Part shown: positions 54,371 to 64,000 of the stretch, piece after piece
Layout: the number at the start of each line of letters is the position of its first letter
Numbering within the stretch: the stretch's first letter is position 1
From: Branchiostoma floridae
Lineage: Eukaryota > Chordata > Leptocardii > Amphioxiformes > Branchiostomatidae
Assembly (NCBI RefSeq): GCF_000003815.2
Contig: NC_049993.1
Span: 9,915,050-9,979,049, forward strand
DNA length: 64,000 nucleotides
Reading direction: 5' to 3'
Made by a program: the position numbers and the translations under genes
Notes under the pieces: generated by a model
What the model was told of the DNA's origin: nothing
Database searches by the model: none
The model's input: the letters and a program-made list of their open reading frames with translations, nothing else

Positions 54371-55311
54371 TACTGGAGCGGCTGGAGCTGATGGGGCTGA
54401 AGCGGCTGGAGCTGAGGGGGCTAGAGCGGCTGGAGCTGAGGGGGCTAGAGCGGCTGGAGCAGAGGGGGCTAGAGCGGCTGGAGCTGAGGGGGCTAGAGCG
54501 GCTGGAGCAGAGGGGGCTAGAGCGGCTGGAGCTGAGGGGGCTAGAGCGGCTGGAGCTGAGGGGGCTAGAGCGGCTGGAGCTGAGGGGGCTAGAGCGGCTA
54601 GAGCGGCTGGAGCTGAGGGGGCTAGAGCGGCTGGAGCAGAGGGGGCTAGAGCGGCTGGAGCTGAGGGGGCTAGAGCGGCTGGAGCAGAGGGGGCTAGAGC
54701 GGCTGGAGTTGAGGGGGCTAGAGCGGCTGGAGCTGAGGGGGCTAGAGCGGCTGGAGCTGAGGAGGCTAGAGCGGCTAGAGCGGCTGGAGCTGAGGAGGCT
54801 AGAGCGGCTGGAGCTGAGGGGGCTAGAGTGGCTGGAGCAGAGGGGGCTAGAGCGGCTGGAGCTGAGGGGGCTAGAGTGGCTAGAGCGGCTGGAGCTGTAA
54901 GGGCTAAAGTGGCTAGAGCGGCTGGAGCTGAGGGAGCTAGAGTGGCTTGAGCTGAGGAGGCTAGAGCGGCCGCTGAGCGGCTTGAGCTGAGGGGGCTTGA
55001 ATGGCTAGAGCGGCTGGAGCTGTAAGTGGCTAGAGCGGCTGGAGCTGAGGGAGCTAGAGTGGCTTGAGCTGAGGGGGCTAAAGTGGCTAGAGCGGCTGGA
55101 GCTGAGGGGGCTAAAGTGGCTAGAGCGGCTGGAGCTGAGGGGGCTAGAGTGGCTTGAGCTGAGGGGGCTAAAGTGGCTAGAGCAGCTGGAGCTCAGGGGG
55201 CTAAAGTGGCTAGAGCGGCTGGAGCTGAGGGGGCTAGAGTGGCTGGAGCTGAGGGGGCTAGAGCGGCTGGAGCTGCTGGAGCTGAAGGGGCTAGAGTGGC
55301 TGAGGGTCTGT
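54371..55311. repeat. 24-bp minisatellite (GCTAGAGCGGCTGGAGCTGA unit)
   Basis: About 940 bases of a 24-base unit made of GGGGCTAGAGCGGCTGGAG and CTGAG, with 12-base half units and scattered substitutions (CAGAGG, AGTGGC variants). It stays open for 209 codons in one frame (54271-54900), reading RGLERLEL repeats, and as Ala/Gly/Glu repeats in another. No domain, signal or splice context supports coding. Confidence 0.93.
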
Positions 55312-55315
55312 CAAC

Positions 55316-55510
55316 AGAATGTCCCAGTAGCTCAATTGGTAGCAGCTTCCAGTTGAGCTCCTCAGGTTCCAATTAGCTAGTAACTGGGAGAAGGGTATCT
55401 AGTTGGAGCAGTACCGTCTTTTGGAAGAGACGTAAAATGGGGGTCCCTGTTCAAGTGCCTCGAGCATGTTACAACAGCCTTATTATTCAGATGGGCTGTA
55501 ATAAGACTGA
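55316..55510 (+). mobile_element. tRNA-derived SINE
   Basis: AGTAGCTCAATTGGTAGCAG is an A-box-like tRNA start. The body has GTACCGTCTTTTGGAAGAGA and CGTAAAATGGGGGTCC, then CATGTTACAACAGCC. It starts exactly where the minisatellite stops. Confidence 0.75.
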
Positions 55511-57335
55511 AAGAATCAAATCTTAAGTACAGCCTTTTCTCTTTTTATTATGTGCAAGAAACATCAACGATATAACAACTGTGAGAAATAGCCATCTGCA
55601 AACATATATATATACAAAACATTGACAAGAACACAATTGTTAATCAACTAAGGAACAAAAACAGAAAACATGTTGTTCTTGATTTTATCATATTTTTGAA
55701 GGAACAATACTGAATATATTCCACACGTAGCTGTCAATTTGCTGGGAGGTTCATTTCTTTGTTCTGCATAATTATCATGATATTGTGGCTGATGCTCCAA
55801 CTCTGTTGTGAGAAACTTAAGGAAAACACAACAACAACAACAAAATAAAAACAGAATACTAATTGCCTAAGCTACAAGGGTGCAACATAGCACCTTTCTA
55901 CATGAAATCTAAAGAACATTTATATTGATGTGAACGCATTTATTCCAGCATAGTACAGTTCACTTTCAAGAACAGACTCAACTAACTCTAGTCAAAAGTA
56001 ATGCTTGAGCTGTGCCTACTGGCAACATACACATGGATAGAGAATGTTTTAAGCACACACATTTGCTTTATACAACCTGAGTTAAGTTTGATCTTGATTG
56101 AAGTACAATCGGTTCTAATCTACACAGTGACAGGGACAACAATAGCATCATCCACAGCATGGGAAAGAAAAGTGCCTCCATATATGGTGCTATTACTCCT
56201 TAGCGATTAGCTCATATACAATCCTCACATATCTCTTTCAACACTTCCTCCCTTTCTTCTTTCCAAGATTTCAGTTTTCTTCATCTCACTACTTAAACAT
56301 TGCATTTTGTCGTAACGTGAAATCAAATTTCTTTTAGGCTGTCTATCCTTCTTTAGTGAACTTATCCATGCCAATTTCTATTTTACTTACTGCCTTCTCT
56401 TAGTTTTGTTTTGCTTCATCTCTATCTTTTTTTTTTATAACAACCAAACCAAATTCCATAATGCTTGTTGAAATGTAGAAATTAGTACCATTGCTAGTGT
56501 GGCATACAAAGCACACTCTAGTCTAAGTAGAACATGTTGACCAAACAAGATACAATGTACATTTATGAATAGACATCCAGGTAAACAATACTCAAATGTA
56601 ATTCCATCCCTACAACTGGATAAAAAAACGGAGAATTGCATCTGGAGGTTTCAAGTGACAGCCATCATTCAACTTCAGTGTCACTGGAATAAACTGGCTG
56701 AAGAATTCAATACACCTACCTGGAAAAAAACAGCTGAGCATGTCAAAGTCACTACACTCATAAAGACTGTATCTTTGACATGTTCCTCTGCTTGTCTTTG
56801 AAGTACTGAAATGTTTTGTCAGTTCATTCTAGTGACACTGAAGAAGAGTGATGAATGTCACTTGAAATGTCTGCAAGTAATTCTCCATTTTTTGTTTAGT
56901 AGTAGAGATTGAATTGTATTTGAAGATAGATTATGTACTACATATGTAAGCTTGCATGATAATGATGGGAATGGCAAAAGCAGATTATTTCTTAGACTTC
57001 TTAAGAAAAAGCAGGTTCTTAAAGCTATATAACACTCTTAGTCATCATCAATATGACTAGAATATACTTCATAAAACAAGAGCTCAGTTTTCTTCTTTCT
57101 TCTTTACAATTGAACTATGCTGGAGGTTCTCAACTTTTGTAAGATCACTACCATTTCATGACCTAACCGGTAGATATGTCCCTTTATTCTGTCCTTGAAA
57201 AACACTACAAATAAACAAAAACATGTCAAGGTACGTCAGCTAACTGTATCAAACTGTGACATTGTAAAATATATATTTTCTAGCAAATATATAAACGAGA
57301 AATCTACGGACATGTTGACCAAAACTTTGTATATC
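55511..57335. other. Region downstream of paip1
   Basis: No exon is recognised. The hammerhead-like motif at 56838-56869 lies here, with the repeat phrase CAGTGTCACTGGAATAAA upstream near 56678. TTTATT at 57336-57341 is AATAAA on the minus strand and is a candidate paip1 poly(A) signal. Confidence 0.45.
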
Positions 57336-57484
57336 TTTATTCTTTGACTTTTCAAAGAATATTCTCTTTCCTGATTCTACTTTTCGGTCTCTTCAAGATG
57401 ACATATCTACAAGTAAGTCATGACAATGGCATTGTCTAAGTTTGATAAGTGTTTTTGTTGGTGGACCTTAGTCAGTAACTTGAG

Positions 57485-60400
57485 TTATATCTGTTCACTG
57501 TCTCGGAGGAAGTCTTCAAAGGCCATGGCTGCTTCTTCATCCATCTCAGTTCCATCCTCAAGCTCAAATGGAGGGCTACAAGGAGGGGAGAATTGATAAA
57601 AAATATCACCAAAATCGAGTTCAAATGTCCAAAACAATATTGTCTACAGATAACAAGCATATAGTGTGCAGTATTTAATCTTAGAGGGGTGAAATGCACT
57701 CCCGAAGATGGCAGACTTATGTCTGCAATACAGTCTATATTGTAGAATGCCCAACTGCCACCACCTGGAGCCTCGTTCTGGTGCCATGACCCCGGATGAC
57801 CCCAGAAATCCAACATGGCCACCATAACTGGAATTAACTCTATTACATATCAGCCACTAGTATGTCAAGACAATGATAATGAATGTCATGTTTTGATTTT
57901 TCGAATATCATTCTGATGATAATAAAAAAACATACAGTCCTATGGACGCACATGAGGTAAATGCTGTCGTATTGAGTTAGCACCAAAGGGCAGCCACTCC
58001 AGACCATTGTGACGGTTGTATTGAGGTCATCTGAGTTAGCGCCAAATCGCAGCCACTCCAAAGCCTTGTGGATTTAGCCCCGGCTATTGTTAATTCCTCA
58101 AAATTCAGCTCCTGGCTGCCAGGAGAGAGTGGTCTGCCCACACAATAACAATTAAATTGAAGACAGGAAAAAAGATGACTCACTATGCCCCATCATAGTA
58201 CTCCTCCTCCCCATCAGCTGGGTAGTAGTCTCCGTAGTCACCATAGTCTCCATAGTAGTCCTCTGCTGCTGCACCTTCCCAGAAGGCTTGGGTATTGCAA
58301 TATGTTGCATGTAAAATCGACTCTCAGAATTTGCCCAGGTGCCATAATACTGTCACATCAAAAAACATTTGCTATATAATAGAGGTCTTCTGATGTTAGG
58401 TCCCATAATCTTTCAATTGGGGTTTACATTTACAAAGCATATCAGTGAGAAAGAAAGAATGTATGTATCTTATTGATATTTGGATCTGTTCACAAGTTCA
58501 TGTGCATAATTCTATTGCCTAAATGTTTAAAGTTTGACTGCCCAGTGTTACACATACACTTTGCAGGAATGTAACGGTCTGTAATATTAAACCTTAGCAC
58601 ATACAATTCTAGGAGTTGTCTAAAGCTTTCAATAATATACCCGTGTCTGTGAGCTCAATGGGTCTACAGCTTCATTATTTCAGTATCAGGGGGTCCAATA
58701 TCAATGGAACTACAGTAAACTGTAACCATTGTAGTGCTTTACCTGTGTCAGTGGGACCAATGGGCCTGCCATCCTTCCCAAAGTAGACAGGTTCTAGAGT
58801 TTGCAGATGGGAGGGTAGGGAGGCCTCAGCTGCGGGGGCTGACTCCTCCTTGTTCCAGTTTTTGGCTCGCAGCTCCACAACCGTTACTACTAGCAGCAGC
58901 ACGTTTCTTGGGAAAAATATCAAAACATAGATGAGCAAATAGGCTGTTTCTTCTACCAGCTTCTAATAGCTCAATTATCTAGTCCAAAGAGACTCTGCCC
59001 AGCATGCCCCACATGGTAAGGCTCATTACATGACATCATCACTAGATGGAATTGGAATAAGTGTCTTAAGACAATTTTTATATTAAGGCAAGCCATGTAG
59101 TAATCAGATGGAACCCTGGCTATGATAGACATTGTGGTAAATATTGATTTATGAGTCGTACATGGAAATTGAAAGTGTTTATTGTTAACTTGACTTCATT
59201 TCTGTAATTTCATGGGGTTGAACAATTGTAGTTTTTTATCCTTCAATGCCAAATATCGATGCAAGGGCAAGTGAGCAGAAAAAAGGGGAAGACAACATCA
59301 TGTCACATTGCTGCACTACATTGTATATAGAAGTTTAATGTGATCTCTGCATATTTGTAACTGACTCAATGACTCCATAATTTGCATATTTGTGACATAC
59401 TGATGATGTGATTTACATAGTGCAACCTACTTGCTAATGTCACTTCTCCTTTCAGCAGCACTTTTCTTAAGTTTGGAGAAAATCTCGTCCATTTCCTTCT
59501 TACTCTCCTCCACATTCTCCTCCTTCAGGTCCAAGTAGTCTTCAAAGGCACCTCCAGTCAGCTGGGGAGTTAACAAATGGAAATGTAAGTGGCTCAGTGG
59601 TTAAGCAATCCCACTGCTTGATCATATGTAGGGTTGGACAAGTCCACTAGTCCGATTGTCCCGGGCAAGTGAAAGTGTCTATCGGGCAAGTGACAGTGTC
59701 TATCGGGCAAGTGAATGTCCTTCCCCACTTGTAGGTTCGGGCAAGTAAGATTTTCCATGAAATTTTGATATACTTGTTGCTTATCACAGTTACCGCATCA
59801 AGCATTGGTCAACACAGAAAAATAGAGCCAATGATAAAAGAATTCCATTGCTGCACGTGAAAATACATAGTGAAAAATGTTAGTTAAATTTTTGGGCCAG
59901 CAGAAAGCTGGTTTGGGCAAGTAAATCTTGCATGTACTTGCCCGATAGGACAACCCTGAAGTGAATGTTAGAAAAGTTGTTAAACTCTGATATGGATCAA
60001 ATTCTATGGATCTATGGGCCTGAGTCCGATCCCAGGGTCGGCTCGTTTGGGACAAGTTGTAAGGGATTGTATTTGTCTTTCGGAATTGACGTGGGGTCCC
60101 GTGTTGGAAAAGCTGACTCGAGCACGCAAAACAGCCTCACTACAACTACTGGCTCCAATAATACATAGAGGTGAATTAAGGAATTCAAAAAATTAAAAAC
60201 ATTTGGGATGAAAATTTGGCTACCTGCTATAGTGTCAAAAAAATACAATGGATACTGGTACAAACAATGTCTGAAAAGTACATGTATATACATGTACATT
60301 TCTTGCTTGCAAGTTTAGCTGTATTCAACTTATAAGTACAAGTCATGGAAATAGATACAACATCAGAAGAAATTGGACTTCACTTTCAATCTAGTCTGTG

Positions 60401-63400
60401 TAACACCATCTTTCACCGAGTTTCACTCTAATACATAATTTCGGCGTGTTACATCGTATTTTCTGTCGCCGCCGATCGAAGCTGCCATCTTGAAAATCCC
60501 GCTCCGTCTGTCACGTGACCCCGGCAGTGGTTGCGCAATTTCGCATAAGGTTCGTGCAAATCTCATAAGGTTCATGTGAATCACAGTGATTCGTGCAAAT
60601 TTCATAATATTCGTGCGTTTTTGCATAGTGAGTCGTGTGAATTTCATAATATTCGTGCGTTTTCGCATAGTGATTCGTGTGTATCACATAAAATTATATT
60701 CGTACGAATTTCATAGGGTTCGTGCAAATGCTTAGGCACCCCTGATGTCCTACCTTTAGAGCCTGGGCAGCACATCTCAGTGTGCTATCAGAAGGATGGT
60801 CCAGAAGTGTGTTGATGAGGTCTCTCAGGGCCTTCCTCAGGATAACCATACGCTGCTGCTTACCGTTAACATGGATCTATACCGGGGAAACACAGTTCAT
60901 AAAAAAATCATTTCTATGTTACATGAATGGCAAAACTTCTCCATTTTTACCCTTTCTATCTGCTCCATTTTCTACTGGTACCACCTCATTTAACCCTTGG
61001 TAGGCTGCTCTCAGTACACCCCCAGTCTCACCCCCAAAACAAGGTATTATGTTGGGCTGGCTGAGTTTGAAACTTCATTACCGCAAACAATTTTAAACCC
61101 TGATTCACCATATCATGTTTATGGACTCTAGGAAGAATCAGATTTTACATGCAACAAGTAAAGTCTAATGGAAACCAAAATTAACAAACAAACACCTAAT
61201 CCCACCTGCAGTGCTAGGAAGAGTTCTGCCATGATGAGTGTGTATTACTGTAAATGCATTTAAGTTCGCGGGGATTTAATTTCGCGGTAGTGGGAAAATG
61301 GAATTTTCGCGGTGGTTTTAATTTCGCGGTAGAACCATGCACTGTAGTCTCTTACTGTTATGGAAAAATGTTTGCAGTGGTTTTAAATTCGCGCTGAAGC
61401 AGCCACCACAAAAACCGCGAACATTAATCTACCGCGAACATTTCTGCATTTACAGTATAACAACTGAACATACCTGTAGTGCTAATGAAGAGTTTAGCCA
61501 TGAAGAGTGTGTATTAGGGCTGGGTACCGGTACAGAAAATTCAGGTCCAGGTCCGGTTCAGGTCCAGAGGATTAGGTCCAGGTCCGGACCTGAACCTGGA
61601 CCTGATTACAGTAGAACAGCAGTACTATGTCATGCATATGAAATTTTGGAGAGATAGATTCAAACACAGGTCTCTATGAGTGTTTAGCTGTAGATGGGAA
61701 TGATAGCTATCTATACTCAAATAACTAATATGCAGGAAGGAAACGGATATGTTTTAAATACTGGTTCTTTTGCCTGAATCAAAATTATCTCGTTTGTTTT
61801 GCTGCGCGGCGATCGCCAGGTGTTGTTGTCATTGTATGGTGGATTTCGGCTATTCAAGCTCAAGGAAATAAGCTGAGTATGGGCACAACGGAGCGACAAA
61901 TATATAGGTAACTTGATTTGCGGTTTACTTGGTTTTAATTTTTGTTCCCAAGTTAGGCAAGTGTAAATTTACGCCAGTGCAAGTATATACAATCATGTGT
62001 CGCATCACTAGCCACTTAATTAAGTTGTAGGCTAGCCACTGTTGACACTTACCCAAAACTAAGTACCTTAACTGACATCTCCGTCTATTGATACATCCTT
62101 TAACCGTTTTAACTTCGAGATATTATTTACAGCTGCATGTAGCAGCTCTGTTTGGTCGTAATATATTATTAGTCTTGGTCTTGGACCGAAGATTGCCAGT
62201 AGCGATAGTCTGTTACTGACGTGAATTTTGGAATCGGTCCAACATCCGGTCCACGGATTTTTTTCAGGTCCGGTTTTTTCGGACCGGTCCAAGAAGAAAA
62301 AACGGTTTTGTACCGGTACACTGTACCGATACCCAGCCCTAGTGTGTATTAAAACACTTGAACATACCTGCAGTGCTAATGAAGAGTTTAGCCATGAAGA
62401 GTGTGTATTATAACACCTGAACATACCTGTAGTGCTAATGAACAGTTTAGCCATAAAGAGTGTGTATTATAACACCTGAACATACCTACAGTGCTGATGA
62501 AGAGTTTAGCCATGAAGAGTGTGTATTATAACACCTGAACATACCTACAGTGCTGATGAAGAGTTTAGCCATGAAGAGTGTGTATTATAACACCTGAACA
62601 TACCTACAGTGCTGATGAAGAGTTTAGCCATGAAGAGTGTGTATTATAACACCTGAACATACCTACAGTGCTAATGAAGAGTTTAGCCATGAAGAGTGTG
62701 TATTATAACACCTGAACATACCTACAGTGCTGATGAAGAGTTTAGCCATGAAGAGTGTGTATTATAACACCTGAACATACCTACAGTGCTGATGAAGAGT
62801 TTAGCCATGAAGAGTGTGTATTATAACACCTGATCATACCTGTAGTGCTAATGAAGAGTTTAGCCATGAAGAGTGTGTATTATAACACCTGAACATACCT
62901 GTAGTGCTAATGAAGAGTTTAGCCATGAAGAGTGTGTATTATAACACCTGAACATACCTGTAGTGCTAATGAAGAGTTTAGCCATGAAGAGTGTGTATTA
63001 TAACACCTGAACATACCTGTAGTGCTAATGAAGAGTTTAGCCATGAAGAGTGTGTATTATAACACCTGATCATACCTGTAGTGCTAATGAAGAGTTTAGC
63101 CATGAAGAGTGTGTATTATAACACCTGAACATACCTGCAGTGCTAATGAAGAGTTCTGCCATGAAGAGTGTGTATTATAACACCTGAACATACCTGTAGT
63201 GCTAATGAAGAGTTTAGCCATGAAGAGTGTGTATTATAACACCTGAACATACCTGTAGTGAAGAGTTCTGCCATGAAGAGTGTGTATTATAACACCTGAA
63301 CATACCTGCAGTGCTGATGAAGAGTTTAGCCATGAAGAGTGTGTATTATAACACCTGAACATACCTGAAGTGCCAGGAAGAGTTCTGCCATGAAGAGTGT

Positions 63401-63644
63401 GTATTATAACACCTGAACATACCTGAAGTGCCAGGAAGAGTTCTGCCATGAAGAGTGTGTATCTCTCCAGCCTGTGTAGTCTGGTGCGATCTTTTACCGC
63501 CTCTTCACGCTGTTCAAACTCCACGTGACATCGCTTCAGCAGGTGCTGCCGGAAGTTCCCTGTCTCGCTGGACACTGTCAGGTTGTGGGACAGGTGGTCG
63601 CAGAGCACAGCTCCCGTGTATCTAAAGTTGGGCTGCTCACAAGC
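57485..63644 (-). CDS. paip1: Polyadenylate-binding protein-interacting protein 1, C-terminal six exons (5' end outside window)
   Basis: PAIP1 is a translation activator: it binds poly(A)-binding protein and, through an MIF4G domain, eIF4A/eIF3. Exons on the minus strand join in frame: 63644-63423, 60876-60754, 59561-59431, 58906-58743, 58286-58184, 57575-57485. The first two encode the MIF4G part (FRYTGAVLCDHLSHNL, GNFRQHLLKRC, RYTLFMAELFLALQ, then LRDLINTLLDHPSDSTLRCA). The next two give LTGGAFEDYLDLKE and VVTVVELRAKNWNKEE. An acidic Tyr/Gly-rich stretch (EDYYGDYGDYGDYYP) follows. The last exon ends MDEEAAMAFEDFLRDSEQI, the PAM1-like acidic PABP-binding motif. Segment order matches vertebrate PAIP1 throughout. 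The first exon is bordered by tandem copies of its own 5' edge (63645-64000) and 3' edge (61203-63423). Confidence 0.9.
59632..59955. mobile_element. Candidate hAT-like MITE with internal 21-bp repeats
   Basis: The left end AGGGTTGGACAAGTC and right end GGACAACCCT are inverted. CGGGCAAGTG occurs about three times at 21-base intervals near 59670-59720, and inverted near 59935. No target duplication seen. Confidence 0.6.
60526..60735. repeat. Degenerate TTCGTGCAAATTTCATAA repeats
   Basis: Phrases like TTCGTGCAAATTTCATAAT and TCGTGCGTTTTTGCATAGTG recur about nine times in 200 bases beside a paip1 exon. Non-coding. Confidence 0.8.
61248..61455. mobile_element. TA-type MITE inserted in a 59-bp repeat unit
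   Basis: CTGTAAATGCATTTAAGTTC at the left and TGCATTTACAG at the right are inverted ends, flanked by TA (61246-61247, 61456-61457). Removing it restores the unit phrase GTGTATTATAACA. Internal CGCGG/CCGCG blocks. 208 bp. Confidence 0.88.
61515..62341. mobile_element. Non-autonomous hAT element inserted in a 59-bp repeat unit
   Basis: The ends TAGGGCTGGGTACCGGTAC and GTACCGATACCCAGCCCTA are inverted. The 8-bp GTGTGTAT flanks both ends (61507-61514, 62342-62349) and is part of the 59-bp unit, so the insertion postdates the array. Subterminal AGGTCCAGGTCCGG repeats resemble those of the hAT element at 50633. 827 bp. Confidence 0.92.
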
Positions 63645-64000
63645 CTAAACAAACAAACAAACATCAGTACAGTCATTGTCAGGTTGTGGGACAGGTGGTC
63701 GCAGAGCACAGCTCCTGTGTATCTAAAGTTGGGCTGCTCACAAGCCTTAACAAACAAACAAACATCAGTACAGTCATTGTCAGGTTGTGGGACAGGTGGT
63801 CGCAGAGCACTGCTCTTGTGTATCTGAAGTTGGGCTGTTCACAAGCCTAAACAAACAAACAAACAAACAAACATCAGTACAGCCATTGTCAGGTTGTGGG
63901 ACAGGTGGTCGCAGAGCACTGTTCTTCTGTATCTGAAGTTGGGCTGTTCAAAAGCCTAAACAAACAAACAAACAAACATCAGTACAGTCATTGTCAGGTT
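63645..64000 (-). pseudogene. paip1: Three truncated tandem copies of the 5' edge of a paip1 exon
   Basis: The block from TCATTGTCAGGTTGTGGGAC to CTCACAAGCCT (the exon start and its acceptor, minus strand) recurs with a period of about 105 bases near 63745, 63846 and 63955, separated by AAACAAACAAACATCAGTAC. Only the copy at 63644 continues into the rest of the exon. The array runs off the window edge. Confidence 0.85.

Larger units (their letters stand above)
61203..63423. repeat. 59-bp tandem array derived from the 3' edge of a paip1 exon
   Basis: From about 62350 to 63423 some 18 units of 59 bases repeat (GTGCTAATGAAGAGTTTAGC, ATGAAGAGTGTGTATTATAA). The last units match the true exon end exactly in kind: on the minus strand CTCTTCATGGCAGAACTCTT leads to CTTCAG|GTATGTTCAGG. 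Older units left of 62350 are split by two transposons. Each unit keeps a donor-like (C/T)AG|GTATG on the minus strand. Confidence 0.93.

Noticed and set aside
54271-54900. 209-residue leucine/arginine/glutamate-rich open frame, resembling leucine-rich repeats
   Set aside because: It is the 24-bp minisatellite read in one frame. There are no LRR consensus residues or splice context.
61203-63423. CRISPR-like array
   Set aside because: Direct 59-bp units without unique spacers in animal DNA; clearly derived from an exon edge.

Overview
This window is animal nuclear DNA from a deuterostome invertebrate, most likely a lancelet (Branchiostoma-like). The evidence is short exons with GT-AG introns, an animal GH9 cellulase, an FZR1/Cdh1 orthologue, a PAIP1 orthologue, BTB-kelch genes, and very dense small transposons (CR1-like LINE, tRNA-derived SINEs, hAT, piggyBac and TA-type MITEs). 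The species call is inference. There are three runs of N (2298-2397, 25094-25294, 31872-31971).

Layout. 1-1000: a palindromic Tc1-derived transposon in an intron. 1388-4465: the last four coding exons and 3' UTR of fzr1 (+ strand, 5' part outside the window). 5938-16806: a complete 12-exon gene (+) for a secreted GH9 endoglucanase with an N-terminal CBM2-like module. One of its introns holds a CR1-like LINE fragment. 18658-40848: a 20-exon gene (- strand), converging on the cellulase. It encodes a 754-residue protein with a signal peptide, a mature N-terminal histidine, an LPMO/BIM1-like module, two EGF-like modules, two DOMON domains (the first split by a Glu/Pro-rich linker) and a GPI-anchor-like tail. 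43665-50055: two head-to-head BTB-BACK-kelch paralogues in an inverted duplication that also carries their promoters and 5' introns. 50633-55510: hAT element, 24-bp minisatellite and SINE. 57485-64000: the 3' six coding exons of paip1 (-, 5' end outside the window).

The main biological idea is the tail-to-tail pair of cellulase and the GPI-anchored His-brace/DOMON protein. Fungi pair cellulases and copper LPMOs with a DOMON-type haem domain (in cellobiose dehydrogenase) that supplies electrons. Here an LPMO-like module and two DOMON domains appear to be fused in one polypeptide beside a cellulase. The architecture is read from the sequence; the redox function is a hypothesis.

The main genomic idea is that three different genes (cellulase, DOMON gene, paip1) carry short tandem duplications that span exon edges and copy splice acceptors or donors. 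In paip1 the exon's donor edge has become an array of about 18 or more 59-bp repeats, later broken by two dated transposon insertions. A third signal is four dispersed copies of a motif with hammerhead-ribozyme-like core boxes and covarying stem II.
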